This document shows positions 45,146 to 55,316 of a DNA stretch of 64,000 nucleotides, one piece after another; within the stretch, counting starts at the first letter, position 1; the number at the start of each line of letters is the position of its first letter. The stretch is from contig NZ_AP024828.1 of the NCBI RefSeq assembly GCF_019668465.1, positions 3,224,001 through 3,288,000 of the forward strand, given 5' to 3'. Position numbers and translations under genes: made by a program. The stretch is from Mycobacterium senriense (lineage in GTDB: Bacteria > Actinomycetota > Actinomycetes > Mycobacteriales > Mycobacteriaceae). The notes below the pieces were generated by a model, which worked only from the letters and a program-made list of their open reading frames with translations, was not told the DNA's origin and made no database searches.

Positions 45146-46924
45146 GTGTCCGATCGTGACGGGGGAGCGCGCACGGCGGTCAAACTGACCGACATCGCAT
45201 CTCGGGTGCCGGCGGTGCTGGCCGACCTGCCGGTGATCGTGCGCGGCGCGATGACCGGGCTGCTGGCCCAGCCGGGTTCCAAGAAATCGATCGGCACGGT
45301 GTTCCAGGAGCGGGCCGCCCGCTACGGCGACCGGATCTTCCTGCGCATGGGCGATCAGCAACTGACCTACCGCGACGCCAACGCGGCCGCCAACCGGTAC
45401 GCCGCCGTGCTGGCCGCGCGCGGCGTCGGCCAGGGCGACGTGGTCGCCATCATGTTGCGCAACTCGCCCAACACCGTGCTGGCCATGCTGGCCGCGGTCA
45501 AGTGCGGCGCGGTCGCCGGCATGCTCAACTACCACCAGCGCGGCGAGGTGCTCGCGCACAGCCTCGGCCTGCTGGACGCCAAGGTGCTCATCGCCGAGGC
45601 CGATCTGGTCAGCGCCGTGGCCGAGTGCGGCGGCTCGGGGAGCACCGAGACGCTGACCGTCGAGGACCTGGAGCGGTTCGCGGTGAGCGCGCCGGCCACC
45701 AACCCCGCATCGGCGTCGGCCGTGCACGCCAGGGACACAGCGTTCTACATCTTCACCTCGGGCACAACGGGATTCCCGAAGGCCAGCGTCATGACGCACC
45801 TGCGGTGGCTCAAGGCGCTTGCGGCTTTCGGCGGGATCGGGTTGCGGCTCAAGAGCTCCGATACGCTCTACTGCTGCCTGCCGCTGTACCACAACAATGC
45901 GCTGACGGTGGCGCTGTCGTCGGTGATCAACTCGGGGGCGACGCTGGCGCTGGGCAAGTCGTTCTCGGCGTCGAAGTTCTGGGACGAGGTGATCGCCAAC
46001 GATGCCACCGCGTTCATCTACATCGGCGAGGTGTGCCGGTACCTGCTCAACCAGCCGGCCAAGCCGACCGACCGCGCGCACCGGGTGCGGCTGATCGCCG
46101 GAAACGGGCTGCGTCCGGAGATCTGGGACGAGTTCACCAAGCGATTCGGCATCGCCCGGGTATGCGAGTTCTACGCCTCCAGCGAAGGCAACGCGGCCTT
46201 CATCAACGTCTTCAACGTGCCCCGTTCCACCGGCGTCTTCCCGATGCCGCTGGCCTACGTCGAGTACGACCCCGACACCGGCGCCCCGCTGCGTGACGAC
46301 AACGGGCGGGTCCGCCGGGTGCCGGCCGGCGAGCCCGGTTTGTTGCTCAGCCCGGTGAATCGGCTGCAGCCGTTCGACGGCTACACCGACCAGGAGTCGA
46401 GCGAAAAGAAGTTGGTGCGCAACGCTTTTCGTGAGGGCGACTGCTGGTTCAACACCGGTGACGTGATGAGCCCGCAAGGCATGGGGCACGCCGCCTTCGT
46501 CGACCGGCTCGGCGACACGTTCCGGTGGAAGGGCGAGAACGTCGCCACCACGCAGGTCGAGGCGGCGCTGGCGTCCGACGACTCCGTCGAGGACTGCACG
46601 GTCTTCGGGGTCGAGGTGCCGCGCACCGGCGGCCGCGCCGGGATGGCCGCGGTCAAACTGCGCAACGGCGCCGAGTTCGACGGCCAGTCGCTGGCCCGCT
46701 CCGTGTACGACCAGCTGCCCGCCTACGCGCTGCCGCTGTTCGTGCGGGTGGTGGAGTCCATCGAGCAGACCACGACCTTCAAGAGCCGCAAGGTGGAGCT
46801 GCGCGAGCAGGCCTACGGCTCGGACGTGAAGGACCCGCTGTACGTGCTGGCCGGGCGCGACGAGGGCTACGTGCCCTACTACGACGAATACCCCGGCGAA
46901 GTGGCGGACGGCAAACGCCCCTGA
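45146..46924 (+). CDS. fadD6: Fatty-acid-CoA ligase FadD6 (FATP/VLACS type)
   Basis: 592 residues (597 in H37Rv). Activates long and very long chain fatty acids and belongs to the bacterial branch of fatty-acid-transport-protein ligases. AMP-binding motif FYIFTSGTTGFPKASVMTH; FATP-type segments are FYASSEGNAAFIN, FNTGDVMSPQGMGHAAFVDRLGDTFRWKGENVATTQVE and TTTFKSRKVELREQAY. GTG 45146 follows GAGGGG (45135-45140). A hydrophobic patch near residues 15-35 may favour membrane association. Same place as Rv1206. Confidence 0.92.
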   Translation: MSDRDGGARTAVKLTDIASRVPAVLADLPVIVRGAMTGLLAQPGSKKSIGTVFQERAARYGDRIFLRMGDQQLTYRDANAAANRYAAVLAARGVGQGDVVAIMLRNSPNTVLAMLAAVKCGAVAGMLNYHQRGEVLAHSLGLLDAKVLIAEADLVSAVAECGGSGSTETLTVEDLERFAVSAPATNPASASAVHARDTAFYIFTSGTTGFPKASVMTHLRWLKALAAFGGIGLRLKSSDTLYCCLPLYHNNALTVALSSVINSGATLALGKSFSASKFWDEVIANDATAFIYIGEVCRYLLNQPAKPTDRAHRVRLIAGNGLRPEIWDEFTKRFGIARVCEFYASSEGNAAFINVFNVPRSTGVFPMPLAYVEYDPDTGAPLRDDNGRVRRVPAGEPGLLLSPVNRLQPFDGYTDQESSEKKLVRNAFREGDCWFNTGDVMSPQGMGHAAFVDRLGDTFRWKGENVATTQVEAALASDDSVEDCTVFGVEVPRTGGRAGMAAVKLRNGAEFDGQSLARSVYDQLPAYALPLFVRVVESIEQTTTFKSRKVELREQAYGSDVKDPLYVLAGRDEGYVPYYDEYPGEVADGKRP

Positions 46925-47004
46925 GCCGGGCCCACCCGCGGCCGGCTCCCGCCGACTGCGGTCCCCGGGCCGCGCGCGCGGCGGCGACCGGGCACCATGT
47001 ACTT

Positions 47005-47934
47005 GTGCATTCGACACCGTCGGCGTCCGCCGGCCGACCGACACCACCGGCGAGCGCCGGCCGGTCGACGCTGTGCGGCCGCCCGGTCGCCGGCGATCGC
47101 GCGCTGATCATGGCGATCATCAACCGCACCCCGGACTCGTTCTATGACAAGGGCGCGACCTTCAGCGACGAGGCCGCCAGGGCGGCCGTGCACCTGGCCG
47201 TCGCCGACGGCGCCGATGTCATCGATGTCGGCGGCGTCAAAGCCGGCCCCGGTCAAGAGGTCGACGCCGACACCGAGATCGCCCGGCTGGTGCCGTTCAT
47301 CGAATGGCTGCGCGATGCCTATCCCGACCACTTGATCAGCGCCGATACCTGGCGCTCGGAGGTCGCCAAGGAGGCCTGCGCAGCCGGTGCGGACCTGATC
47401 AACGACACCTGGGGCGGCATCGACCCGGCGCTGCCGGAGGTGGCCGCCGAGTTCGGGGCGGGCCTGGTGTGTTCGCACACCGGCAACGCGCTGCCGCGCA
47501 CGCGCCCGTTCCGGGTGAACTACGGCACCACCACGCGCGGCGTGGTCGACGACGTCATCGCCCAGGTCACCGCGGCCGCCGAGCGGGCGGTGGCCTGCGG
47601 GGTGGCCCGCGACCGGGTGCTGATCGATCCCACCCACGACTTCGGCAAGAACACCTTCCACGGGCTGCTGCTCTTGCGCCACGTGAGCGACCTTGTCGAT
47701 ACCGGGTGGCCCGTGCTCATGGCTTTGAGCAACAAGGACTTCGTCGGGGAGACTCTGGGTGTGGAACTGACCGAGCGGCTCGAGGGAACGTTGGCCGCCA
47801 CCGCGCTGGCGGCCGCGGCGGGTGCGCGCATGTTCCGTGTGCACCAGGTCGCGGCCACCCGCCGGGTGCTGGAAATGGTGGCCTCGATCCAGGGCACCCG
47901 CCCGCCGGCGCGCACGGTGAGGGGGCTGGCATGA
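47005..47934 (+). CDS. folP2: Dihydropteroate synthase-like protein FolP2
   Basis: 309 residues with the DHPS TIM-barrel (IMAIINRTPDSFYDKGATF, DVIDVGGVKAGPG, LINDTWGG, VLIDPTHDFGKNT). The mycobacterial paralogue FolP2 lacks demonstrated folate activity, so its reaction is unsettled. The start region is a Ser/Ala/Gly/Pro repeat (STPSASAGRPTPPASAGRST), also seen, longer, in H37Rv Rv1207. GTG 47005 is the first start after the long spacer following fadD6. The stop overlaps gpgS (ATGA), which hints at a link with methylglucose lipopolysaccharide synthesis. Confidence 0.88.
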   Translation: MHSTPSASAGRPTPPASAGRSTLCGRPVAGDRALIMAIINRTPDSFYDKGATFSDEAARAAVHLAVADGADVIDVGGVKAGPGQEVDADTEIARLVPFIEWLRDAYPDHLISADTWRSEVAKEACAAGADLINDTWGGIDPALPEVAAEFGAGLVCSHTGNALPRTRPFRVNYGTTTRGVVDDVIAQVTAAAERAVACGVARDRVLIDPTHDFGKNTFHGLLLLRHVSDLVDTGWPVLMALSNKDFVGETLGVELTERLEGTLAATALAAAAGARMFRVHQVAATRRVLEMVASIQGTRPPARTVRGLA

Positions 47935-48947
47935 CCGCATCGGATCTGTTCGCCGGTGATCTCGCCAAGGACAGGGCGCTTGCCGCCCGGCCCGGAGATG
48001 TGTGGCTGGCCAACGACAGGCGGAACCGTCCGAGCTGGACCATCGCCGAACTCGAAGCCGCGAAGGCCGGGCGGACCATCTCGGTGGTGCTGCCGGCCCT
48101 CAACGAGGAAGAAACCGTCGAGTCGGTGATCGAAAGCATCTCACCGCTGGTGGATGGGCTGGTCGACGAGCTGATCGTGCTCGATTCGGGCTCCACCGAC
48201 GACACCGAGATCCGCGCCGTCGCCGCGGGCGCCCGCGTCGTCAGCCGCGAGCAGGCCCTGCCCGAGGTGCCGATACGTCCCGGAAAGGGCGAGGCGTTGT
48301 GGCGCTCGCTGGCGGCCACCAGCGGGGACATCGTGGTGTTCGTCGACTCCGACCTGATCGACCCGCACCCCATGTTCGTGCCGTGGCTGGTCGGCCCGAT
48401 GCTCACCGGCGACGGCATTCACCTGGTCAAAAGCTTCTACCGACGGCCGCTGCGGGGCAGCGAGCTCAGCGACGTCGGCGACGTCGGCGGCGACGTCAGC
48501 GCCACCGGCGGCGGGCGCGTCACCGAGCTGGTGGCCCGGCCGTTGCTTGCGGCGCTGCGTCCGGAGCTGGGCTGCGTGGTGCAGCCGCTGGGCGGCGAGT
48601 ATGCGGCCAGCCGCGAGCTGCTGACCTCGTTGCCGTTCGCGCCGGGCTACGGCGTGGAGATCGGCCTGCTGGTGGACACCTTCGACCGGCTGGGCCTGGA
48701 CGCGATCGCCCAGGTCAACCTGGGCGTGCGTGCGCACCGCAACCGGCCGCTGGCCGAGCTGGGCGTGATGAGCCGCCAGATCATCGCGACCCTGCTGTCG
48801 CGCTGCGGCATCCCGGACTCCGGCGTCGGGCTGACGCAGTTCGTCGCCGACGGCCCCGATGGCTCCGATTTTCAGGGTTACACCCAGCGCACCTCGCCGG
48901 TGTCGCTGGCGGACCGGCCGCCGATGCGGGTGCTCAGGCCTCGGTAG
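47931..48947 (+). CDS. gpgS: Glucosyl-3-phosphoglycerate synthase
   Basis: GT81 enzyme that transfers glucose from UDP-glucose to 3-phosphoglycerate, the first step of 6-O-methylglucose lipopolysaccharide. 338 residues. GT-A fold motifs: SVVLPALNEEETVE for nucleotide binding and the metal-binding D139-S-D141. LVKSFYRRP and LGGEYAASRE are typical of GpgS. An extra Gly/Asp/Val-rich stretch after RGSELSDVG makes it about 14 residues longer than H37Rv Rv1208 (324). ATG 47931 is embedded in the folP2 stop. Confidence 0.93.
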   Translation: MTASDLFAGDLAKDRALAARPGDVWLANDRRNRPSWTIAELEAAKAGRTISVVLPALNEEETVESVIESISPLVDGLVDELIVLDSGSTDDTEIRAVAAGARVVSREQALPEVPIRPGKGEALWRSLAATSGDIVVFVDSDLIDPHPMFVPWLVGPMLTGDGIHLVKSFYRRPLRGSELSDVGDVGGDVSATGGGRVTELVARPLLAALRPELGCVVQPLGGEYAASRELLTSLPFAPGYGVEIGLLVDTFDRLGLDAIAQVNLGVRAHRNRPLAELGVMSRQIIATLLSRCGIPDSGVGLTQFVADGPDGSDFQGYTQRTSPVSLADRPPMRVLRPR

Positions 48948-49060
48948 TCGATGGTGGCGACCCGCGTCGCCCGGCACGCCGCGCTCGCGATCGCCAGATA
49001 GATCCCGGCGCGGTCACGCTGAACGTCGCCGTGTCGGTGGCATAGGGCAATATCGAACAC

Positions 49061-49420
49061 GTGGCGTTGGTGTTGCTGTACCTGGTGGTCCTGGTGCTGG
49101 TGGCGATCGTCCTGTTCGGCGCGGCCAGCCTGTTGTTCGGGCGCGGCGAGCAGCTGCCGCCCCTGCCCCGTGGGACGACGGCCACGGTGCTGCCGGCGTT
49201 CGGGGTGACCGGCTCCGACGTCGACGCCGTCAAGTTCACCCAGGTCCTGCGCGGTTACAAGACCAGCGAGGTGGACTGGGTGCTGGATCGGCTCGCCCGC
49301 GAGCTCGAGGCGCTGCGCGGCCAGCTGGCCGCGGTGCACGCCTCGCCTGCCGCCGCTCGGGAGGCCGAGGGCGAGCCCGGGGAACCAGACGACGGTGAGG
49401 ATCGTCAGGACTCGGTGTGA
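49061..49420 (+). CDS. DivIVA-domain-like membrane-anchored protein (Rv1209-like)
   Basis: 119 residues. An N-terminal transmembrane helix (residues 2-27, ALVLLYLVVLVLVAIVLFGAA) is followed by a short DivIVA-like motif (VKFTQVLRGYKTSEVDWVLDRLARELEALR) that probably forms a coiled coil, and an acidic tail. DivIVA relatives localise at curved membrane or growth poles in mycobacteria (Wag31), but this protein has no assigned role. GTG 49061 is the first start before the helix. Its stop overlaps tagA (GTGA). Confidence 0.8.
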   Translation: MALVLLYLVVLVLVAIVLFGAASLLFGRGEQLPPLPRGTTATVLPAFGVTGSDVDAVKFTQVLRGYKTSEVDWVLDRLARELEALRGQLAAVHASPAAAREAEGEPGEPDDGEDRQDSV

Positions 49421-49998
49421 GTGAAGACGAGTTGGTTCGCTGCAGCTGGGCGACCGTGCGACCCGGACCCGATTTCGAGCTCTATCGCGACTACCACGAC
49501 CGCGAATGGGGCCAACCGGTGCGCGACGGGGTCGCGTTGTTCGAGCGGATGAGCCTGGAGGCCTTTCAAAGTGGCCTGTCCTGGCTGATCATCCTGCGGA
49601 AACGGGAGAATTTCCGGCGTGCGTTCGCCCGGTTCGACATAGCCGAGGTCGCCGAGTACACCGACGCCGACGTACAGCGGCTGATGACGGATCAGGGAAT
49701 CGTGCGCAACCGCGCCAAGATCGAGTCGACGATCGCCAACGCCCGGGCCGCCGCTGAACTGGGAACTCCGGCGGACCTGGCGGACCTGCTGTGGTCGTTT
49801 GCGCCGTCGCCGCGGCCCCGTCCGGCCGACGCGTCCCAAATCCCCTCAGCCACTGACGAATCGAAGGCCATGGCTCGTGAACTCAAGCGGCGCGGCTTCC
49901 GCTTCGTCGGCCCGACCACCGCCTATGCGCTGATGCAGGCGACCGGGATGGTCGACGACCATATCCGCGGTTGCTGGGTGCCCGCCACCGCCCGCTGA
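49417..49998 (+). CDS. tagA: DNA-3-methyladenine glycosylase I
   Basis: Base-excision repair enzyme that removes 3-methyladenine. 193 residues of the Tag family, HhH-type fold. Zinc ligands correspond to Cys9 (VRCSW), His in YRDYHDREWG, and His/Cys in DDHIRGCWVP near the end. Substrate pocket segments are LFERMSLEAFQSGLSWLIILRKRENFR and FRFVGPTTAYALMQATGMV. GTG 49417 overlaps the Rv1209-like stop, so translation is coupled although the functions are unrelated. Rv1210 is 204 residues. Confidence 0.93.
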   Translation: MSEDELVRCSWATVRPGPDFELYRDYHDREWGQPVRDGVALFERMSLEAFQSGLSWLIILRKRENFRRAFARFDIAEVAEYTDADVQRLMTDQGIVRNRAKIESTIANARAAAELGTPADLADLLWSFAPSPRPRPADASQIPSATDESKAMARELKRRGFRFVGPTTAYALMQATGMVDDHIRGCWVPATAR

Positions 49999-50164
49999 GC
50001 ACACAGTTGCGGGTCTTTGTACAAGCGGTGACCTGGATAGGGAACAATGGAGGCGTGATAAGGCAGTTCGATGCCGGGCATGGCTTGAATTCCGCTGGCG
50101 GGGCATGCTCGGTGCCGACCAGGTCCGCACGGGCGGGCCAGCTCGAATCTGGAGGGAGCACTCG

Positions 50165-50338
50165 ATGGCGGCGATGAAGCCCCGGACCGGAGACGGTCCT
50201 CTGGAAGCAACAAAGGAGGGGCGCGGCATCGTGATGCGGGTACCACTTGAGGGAGGCGGTCGACTCGTCGTCGAGCTGACGCCCGACGAAGCGGCTGCCC
50301 TCGGTGACGAACTCAAGGGCGTCACGAGCTCCAGCTAG
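50165..50338 (+). CDS. DUF3117 small protein (Rv1211-like)
   Basis: 57-residue highly conserved actinobacterial protein of unknown function (MAAMKPRTGDGPLEATKEGRG...). It looks like a compact beta-rich domain with no signal peptide. ATG 50165 is preceded by a strong GGAGGG (50151-50156) at 8 nt; an in-frame ATG at 50105 would give 77 residues and corresponds to the longer H37Rv annotation. The RBS favours the short form. Convergent with glgM, 29 bp between stops. Confidence 0.85.
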   Translation: MAAMKPRTGDGPLEATKEGRGIVMRVPLEGGGRLVVELTPDEAAALGDELKGVTSSS

Positions 50339-50367
50339 GGCTTGCCGCCGAATGGATGTCGGCGGCG

Positions 50368-51531
50368 CTACGCACACACTTTCCGATAGATCTCCAGGGT
50401 CTGCTCGGCGACGTGGGCCCAGGAGAACTCTTCGACGCAGCGCTGGCGTCCCGCCTTGCCGTAGCGCTGCGCTTTGTCGCGGTCGGCGACGAGCTCGTTG
50501 ACCGCTTCGGCCAATCCGGTCTGATAGCCCTGCGCGTCGTCCGGGTCGTAATGCACCAGCGTCCCGGTGATCCCGTCGACGACCACCTCCGGGATGCCGC
50601 CGACATCGGAGGCCACCACCGCCGTCGAGCAGGCCATCGCCTCCAAATTCACGATGCCCAACGGCTCGTACACCGACGGGCAAACGAAAACCGATGCCGC
50701 CGAAAGGATTTCGCGTAGCTCCCCGATGGGCAGCATCTCCCGGATCCAGAACACTCCGGTGCGGGTGCGGGACAGCGCGCCGACGGCGTCGCGGATCTCC
50801 TCGGCGATCTCCGGGGTGTCGGGGGCGCCGGCGCACAACACCACCTGCGCCTCCGGGCTGAACCGGTGGGCGGCGGCCACCAGGTGCGCCAGCCCCTTCT
50901 GCCGCGTGATCCGGCCCACGAACACCACGATGGGCCGGGACGGATCGACGCCGAGTTCGGTCAGCATCGATCCGCTTCGCACCGGCCCCGCCGGGTACCA
51001 GACGTCGGTGTCGACGCCGTTTCGGATGACGTGTACGGCGCTGGGATCCAGTGTGGGATAGACACGCAGGACGTCCTCGCGCATCGCGGAGCTGACCGCG
51101 ATGACGGCGTCGGCGGCCAGCACGGCGGTCTGCTCGACCCAGCTCGAGATCCGGTAGCCCCCACCGAGTTGCTCGGCCTTCCACGGGCGCAGCGGCTCGA
51201 GCGAATGCGCGGTCAAGACGTGCGGGATGCCGTAGAGCAGCGCGGCCAGATGCCCGGCCATGCCGGTGTACCAGGTGTGCGAATGCACCACGTCGGCCTC
51301 CGACGCCGCGTTGGCCATGATCAGGTCGGCCGACAGGGTCGACATCGCCGCGTTGGCGCCCTGCAGCCGCGGGTCCGGCTCGTGCACGTGGGCGCCCGGG
51401 CGCGGTGCGCCCATGCAATGGACGTCGACCGCGCACAGCCGGCGCAGCTGGGCGACGAGTTCGGTGACGTGTACTCCCGCGCCGCCGTAGACCTCTGGTG
51501 GGTACTCCCGCGTCATCATCGCCACCCGCAT
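50368..51531 (-). CDS. glgM: Alpha-maltose-1-phosphate synthase (GlgM)
   Basis: 387-residue GT-B glycosyltransferase, same length as Rv1212c. Originally called glgA; the mycobacterial enzyme makes maltose-1-phosphate from ADP-glucose and glucose-1-phosphate for the GlgE pathway of alpha-glucan. Motifs: [15 protein letters not shown] (KTGGL-like N-terminal site), [14 protein letters not shown] and the GT4 E-x7-E element ([13 protein letters not shown]). ATG 51531 with a TACCGT -10 7 nt upstream. Divergent from glgC, which makes its substrate. Confidence 0.93.
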   Translation of the reverse strand: MRVAMMTREYPPEVYGGAGVHVTELVAQLRRLCAVDVHCMGAPRPGAHVHEPDPRLQGANAAMSTLSADLIMANAASEADVVHSHTWYTGMAGHLAALLYGIPHVLTAHSLEPLRPWKAEQLGGGYRISSWVEQTAVLAADAVIAVSSAMREDVLRVYPTLDPSAVHVIRNGVDTDVWYPAGPVRSGSMLTELGVDPSRPIVVFVGRITRQKGLAHLVAAAHRFSPEAQVVLCAGAPDTPEIAEEIRDAVGALSRTRTGVFWIREMLPIGELREILSAASVFVCPSVYEPLGIVNLEAMACSTAVVASDVGGIPEVVVDGITGTLVHYDPDDAQGYQTGLAEAVNELVADRDKAQRYGKAGRQRCVEEFSWAHVAEQTLEIYRKVCA

Positions 51532-51538
51532 ACCCCGA

Positions 51539-51544
51539 ACGGTA
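51539..51544 (-). promoter_or_regulatory. Predicted -10 (TACCGT), leaderless glgM
   Basis: Minus-strand TACCGT, 7 nt before ATG 51531. Confidence 0.48.
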
Positions 51545-51689
51545 GTTCGGCGAGGGGGCCCGCCGCGAGTCGGGTTCGCCACACCGCCGGCGCGATCTTC
51601 GCGGCCTGCGCCGCCAAATACCTTGACAGACAGCCCCACAGAACTCCGCCAATCACCCCTTCCCCCTGGCAGCCCTTCGCAACGGCCGA

Positions 51690-51695
51690 TAGGTT
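51690..51695 (+). promoter_or_regulatory. Predicted -10 (TAGGTT), leaderless glgC
   Basis: TAGGTT, 7 nt before ATG 51703. With the glgM box it makes a divergent pair of leaderless promoters across a 171-bp region. Confidence 0.5.
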
Positions 51696-51702
51696 TGACA
51701 AC

Positions 51703-52917
51703 ATGAGGGAAGCGCCACACGTGCTGGGCATCGTCCTGGCCGGCGGTGAGGGCAAGCGGCTGTATCCGCTGACCGCGGATCGCGCCAAGCCCGCGGTTCC
51801 CTTCGGGGGCGCCTACCGACTGATCGACTTCGTCCTGTCCAACCTCGTCAACGCCCGGTATCTGCGCATCTGCGTTCTCACCCAGTACAAGTCGCATTCA
51901 CTGGACCGTCACATTTCGCAGAACTGGCGGCTGTCCGGCCTGGCCGGCGAGTACATCACCCCGGTGCCCGCCCAGCAGCGGCTCGGCCCGCGCTGGTACA
52001 CGGGCTCGGCCGACGCGATATACCAGTCACTCAACCTGATCTATGACGAAGACCCCGACTACATCGTGGTTTTCGGTGCTGACCACGTGTACCGGATGGA
52101 CCCCGAGCAGATGGTCCGGTTCCACATCGACAGCGGTGCGGGCGCGACGGTGGCCGGCATCCGGGTGCCCCGCAGCGAAGCCACCGCGTTCGGCTGCATC
52201 GATTCCGACGAGTCGGGCCGCATCCGCCAGTTCGTGGAGAAGCCACTGGATCCGCCGGGCACCCCGGACGACCCCGAGCAGACGTTCGTGTCGATGGGCA
52301 ACTACATCTTCACCACCAAGGTGCTCATCGACGCGATCCGCGCGGACGCCGACGACGACCATTCCGATCACGACATGGGCGGCGACATCATCCCACGACT
52401 GGTCGACGACGGGATGGCAGCGGTGTACGACTTCAGCGACAACGAGGTGCCCGGCGCCACCGATCGTGACCGCGCCTACTGGCGGGACGTGGGAACGCTG
52501 GACGCGTTCTACGACGCGCACATGGACTTGGTGTCGGTACATCCGGTGTTCAACCTGTACAACAAGCGCTGGCCGATCCGCGGCGAGTCGGAGAACCTGG
52601 CGCCGGCCAAGTTCGTCAACGGCGGTTCCGCGCAGGAGTCGGTGGTGGGTGCGGGCAGCATCATCTCGGCGGCCTCGGTGCGCAACTCGGTGCTCTCGTC
52701 CAACGTGGTGGTCGACGACGGCGCGATCGTCGAGGGCAGCGTGATCATGCCCGGCGCCCGCGTCGGGCGCGGCGCGGTGGTGCGCCACGCGATCCTGGAC
52801 AAGAACGTCGTCGTCGGGCCGGGCGAGATGGTTGGCGTGGATCTGGAAAAGGACCGCGAGCGCTTCGCGATCAGCGCCGGCGGTGTGGTCGCCGTGGGCA
52901 AGGGCGTCTGGATCTAG
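51703..52917 (+). CDS. glgC: Glucose-1-phosphate adenylyltransferase
   Basis: Makes ADP-glucose from ATP and glucose-1-phosphate for glycogen, capsular glucan and GlgM. 404 residues, same as Rv1213. N-terminal pyrophosphorylase domain ([24 protein letters not shown]), [15 protein letters not shown]-terminal left-handed beta-helix ([25 protein letters not shown]). ATG 51703 is fixed by the [15 protein letters not shown] start and the -10 upstream. The stop overlaps by 4 nt that of the convergent CocE-like gene. Confidence 0.95.
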   Translation: MREAPHVLGIVLAGGEGKRLYPLTADRAKPAVPFGGAYRLIDFVLSNLVNARYLRICVLTQYKSHSLDRHISQNWRLSGLAGEYITPVPAQQRLGPRWYTGSADAIYQSLNLIYDEDPDYIVVFGADHVYRMDPEQMVRFHIDSGAGATVAGIRVPRSEATAFGCIDSDESGRIRQFVEKPLDPPGTPDDPEQTFVSMGNYIFTTKVLIDAIRADADDDHSDHDMGGDIIPRLVDDGMAAVYDFSDNEVPGATDRDRAYWRDVGTLDAFYDAHMDLVSVHPVFNLYNKRWPIRGESENLAPAKFVNGGSAQESVVGAGSIISAASVRNSVLSSNVVVDDGAIVEGSVIMPGARVGRGAVVRHAILDKNVVVGPGEMVGVDLEKDRERFAISAGGVVAVGKGVWI

Positions 52918-54605
52918 CCCGGGATCTCCGGAATCAGCAGGTGGGCCTCGTGCTGTGGACCCCAGTGCAGCGTGACGCGGCCGCGCGGCGAGCCCTGGTA
53001 CCACGCCGGAAATTGGCCGGTGAGTGGGTTTCTCGGGGACAGCCAGCGCGCGGCGACCACCAGCCGCAACTGCTCGCCGGCGCGGAACAGCGTCGCCGAC
53101 GGGCCCAGCTCCACCTCGACCGCGGCCAACTCGCCGGCCGACAGCGGGCGTGGGTCGGTGCCCGTGATGACCGGTTCGGCCGGCCCGGACAGCTCGGGGT
53201 CCAGGGCGCGCAGCGCAACTCGCTGCCATCCGCTGGTCACCCGATCGCGGCCATAGCCGTAGGACCCCTCGAAGCCGACGAACCGCCCGCCGCGCCACTT
53301 CTCCACGCCGACGAACAGGTTCGCGTCGTCGCAGCCGCTCAGCTCGACCCACAGCCGGGCCACCATCGGGCCGGTCAGCTCGACATCCTCGGCGACGGTC
53401 CATGCGAAAGATGCTGCACCGGAACGCGTTCCGAACGCGATGCGGCCGGGCGTCGCGGGCTGCTCGGGCGTCAGCGAACCGGCGTCGCCCAGATACAGTG
53501 GGCGCCAACGCGTGCGGGCCAGCGGCCACTCGGTCTCTTCGCGCACCGCGGTGACGGTGTCGCGGTCCTCGCGCACCTCCAGGCGCACACTGCGCGAGGC
53601 CGGGGCGCCGCCCAGCACATCGCGAAAGAACTTCAGCTGCTCGGCGCGCGCCGCGTCGGAGTAGAAGGTCGTCCACTTGCCCCCGCGGTGCGTGTAGAGC
53701 CGGGCGTGCTCGGAGCCGCCGTGCACGAATGCCCGCATCGAACCGCGGCTGTGCAGGTTGTTGTCCGAGAAGCTGCCGCAGACCAGCATGGGGACCCTGA
53801 TCGCCGACAGGTCGGGCGCCAGCGAGCGCCAGAACTCGTCGCGCGTCGGGTGGTCTTCCTGCATCCGCGCGAGGTCGTAGCTCTGCCGAGTGTCGCGACT
53901 GAGGTTGCGCGACCACAGCCGGCTGAAGCCGATCTCGTGAACGCCGCCGGGAAACATCAGGTCGCGGTAGGCATCGGTGAACCCTTCCCACGGGCAGATC
54001 GCCCGCAACGCCGGGGGCGCCAGGGCGGCCACCGCGTACTGGCTGATCGCCAAATAGGACACCCCGAGCATGACCACGTTCCCGTCGCTCCACGGTTGTA
54101 CGGCGATCCACTGCACCAGGTCGTAGGTGTCCTCGGCTTCCCGGCGGGACAGCAGGTTCCCGGTGCCGTCCGAATGGCCGCAGCCACGCGAGTCGGCGTT
54201 CACCACGACGAAGCCCTGCGCGGTCCACCATGCCGGATCCGGTGCCTCCCAACCGGTCAGCGTGGAAAAGGCCACCGGTTGCGGCTGACGTATCATCCGG
54301 TACTGCACCGAGAACGTCGTCTTGTTGCCGCGCCGGGTCGGCAGGTTGTCCTTGCCGTACGGGTGGATGCTCAGGATGACCGGCCGGCGCGCTTCGGCCC
54401 CGCTGCCCTCGCGAAACATGTTGATCCGCAAGATCGTTCCGTCCCGCGTGGTGACGGCCACGTCACGCTCGACCTGCAGGTCGGCGGGCGGGCTGGTGAC
54501 CGTGACGGGCGGCTTGGCGACGCCGCGAATCCTGGTCAACGCATACCGCAGCGCGCCGGGGCGCCGCCACGGGCGGTCCAGGGCCGGTGGCCGATTGTGC
54601 AGCAC
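52914..54605 (-). CDS. CocE/NonD-type hydrolase (Rv1215c-like)
   Basis: 563 residues, peptidase S15/X-Pro dipeptidyl-peptidase-like alpha/beta hydrolase. Nucleophile region [18 protein letters not shown] (GxSYxA instead of the more usual GxSYxG), [15 protein letters not shown], and [13 protein letters not shown] for the acid/His region; the C-terminal jelly-roll domain runs ~residues 330-560. Substrate unknown (cocaine esterase is only the family name-giver). GTG 54605 has a TAAAGT -10 6 nt upstream. H37Rv PE14 normally lies between glgC and this gene and is absent. Confidence 0.82.
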   Translation of the reverse strand: MLHNRPPALDRPWRRPGALRYALTRIRGVAKPPVTVTSPPADLQVERDVAVTTRDGTILRINMFREGSGAEARRPVILSIHPYGKDNLPTRRGNKTTFSVQYRMIRQPQPVAFSTLTGWEAPDPAWWTAQGFVVVNADSRGCGHSDGTGNLLSRREAEDTYDLVQWIAVQPWSDGNVVMLGVSYLAISQYAVAALAPPALRAICPWEGFTDAYRDLMFPGGVHEIGFSRLWSRNLSRDTRQSYDLARMQEDHPTRDEFWRSLAPDLSAIRVPMLVCGSFSDNNLHSRGSMRAFVHGGSEHARLYTHRGGKWTTFYSDAARAEQLKFFRDVLGGAPASRSVRLEVREDRDTVTAVREETEWPLARTRWRPLYLGDAGSLTPEQPATPGRIAFGTRSGAASFAWTVAEDVELTGPMVARLWVELSGCDDANLFVGVEKWRGGRFVGFEGSYGYGRDRVTSGWQRVALRALDPELSGPAEPVITGTDPRPLSAGELAAVEVELGPSATLFRAGEQLRLVVAARWLSPRNPLTGQFPAWYQGSPRGRVTLHWGPQHEAHLLIPEIPG

Positions 54606-54611
54606 GCCAAT

Positions 54612-54617
54612 ACTTTA
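54612..54617 (-). promoter_or_regulatory. Predicted -10 (TAAAGT), leaderless CocE-like gene
   Basis: Minus-strand TAAAGT, 6 nt before GTG 54605. Confidence 0.48.
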
Positions 54618-54634
54618 AGCGGTGGGCCGGGTGG

Positions 54635-55309
54635 CTACCAGACGTGAGGCACGAGCCGGTAGCGCACGCGGTCGCCGTATTCGCGGTACCCGGGCAATTC
54701 CCGGCGAAGCAGTTTTTCCTCATCCAGGATGCGCAGTGTCAGTCCGACGATGCCCGGGAGGATGAAGAGTAATCCCCAGTACGAGCCGAGCGCCAGGGGA
54801 ATGCCGATCATCATGATCACATTGCCGACGTACATCGGATGGCGCACGAATTTGTAGAGGCCGCTGGACACGACCGTCTGGCCGCTTTCCACCGTGACCG
54901 TGGCGCCGGCATAGCTGTTCTGGACGATCACCAGCATGGCGATGCCGAGGCCCGTCGCCACCAGCACATCGCCGAGCACCGACAGCCACGGCGGCACCGA
55001 CGACCAGCCGAACCGATGATCGAACGCGCTGAACACCATCGTCGCGAACAGGCCCAGAAACGACCCGGCGATGATGAACTTCTGAGCCTGCCGGGGCTCC
55101 GCCCGCGGGCCGGCGCGCATGCGGCGCTGCAGGGCCGCGGGATTGGCGTGGGCCAGGTAGACGGTGGGGACGATGGTCGCCACCGTGAACACGGCGATGA
55201 AGACCCACGCCTGCCAGTAGTGCAGGGTGCCGGCCGGGAGGAGAAGGATCAAAACCCAGGAGAGAATGCCCGAGAGGGATGTCGCCGTTATTCTGATCCC
55301 GGTTTTCAT
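54635..55309 (-). CDS. Isoprenylcysteine methyltransferase-like membrane protein (Rv1216c-like)
   Basis: 224 residues, about five to six transmembrane helices. The ICMT/PEMT signature RHPMYVGNVIMMIGIPLALGS is followed by a C-terminal RELPGYREYGDRVRYRLVPHVW, consistent with SAM-dependent methylation of a small lipophilic substrate inside the membrane. Substrate unknown. Start ATG 55309; AGGAGG sits just before it and overlaps the stop of the ABC permease (TAGGAGG), so re-initiation is likely. GTG 55312 is possible. Last gene of the efflux operon. Confidence 0.82.
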   Translation of the reverse strand: MKTGIRITATSLSGILSWVLILLLPAGTLHYWQAWVFIAVFTVATIVPTVYLAHANPAALQRRMRAGPRAEPRQAQKFIIAGSFLGLFATMVFSAFDHRFGWSSVPPWLSVLGDVLVATGLGIAMLVIVQNSYAGATVTVESGQTVVSSGLYKFVRHPMYVGNVIMMIGIPLALGSYWGLLFILPGIVGLTLRILDEEKLLRRELPGYREYGDRVRYRLVPHVW

Positions 55310-55316
55310 CACCCTC

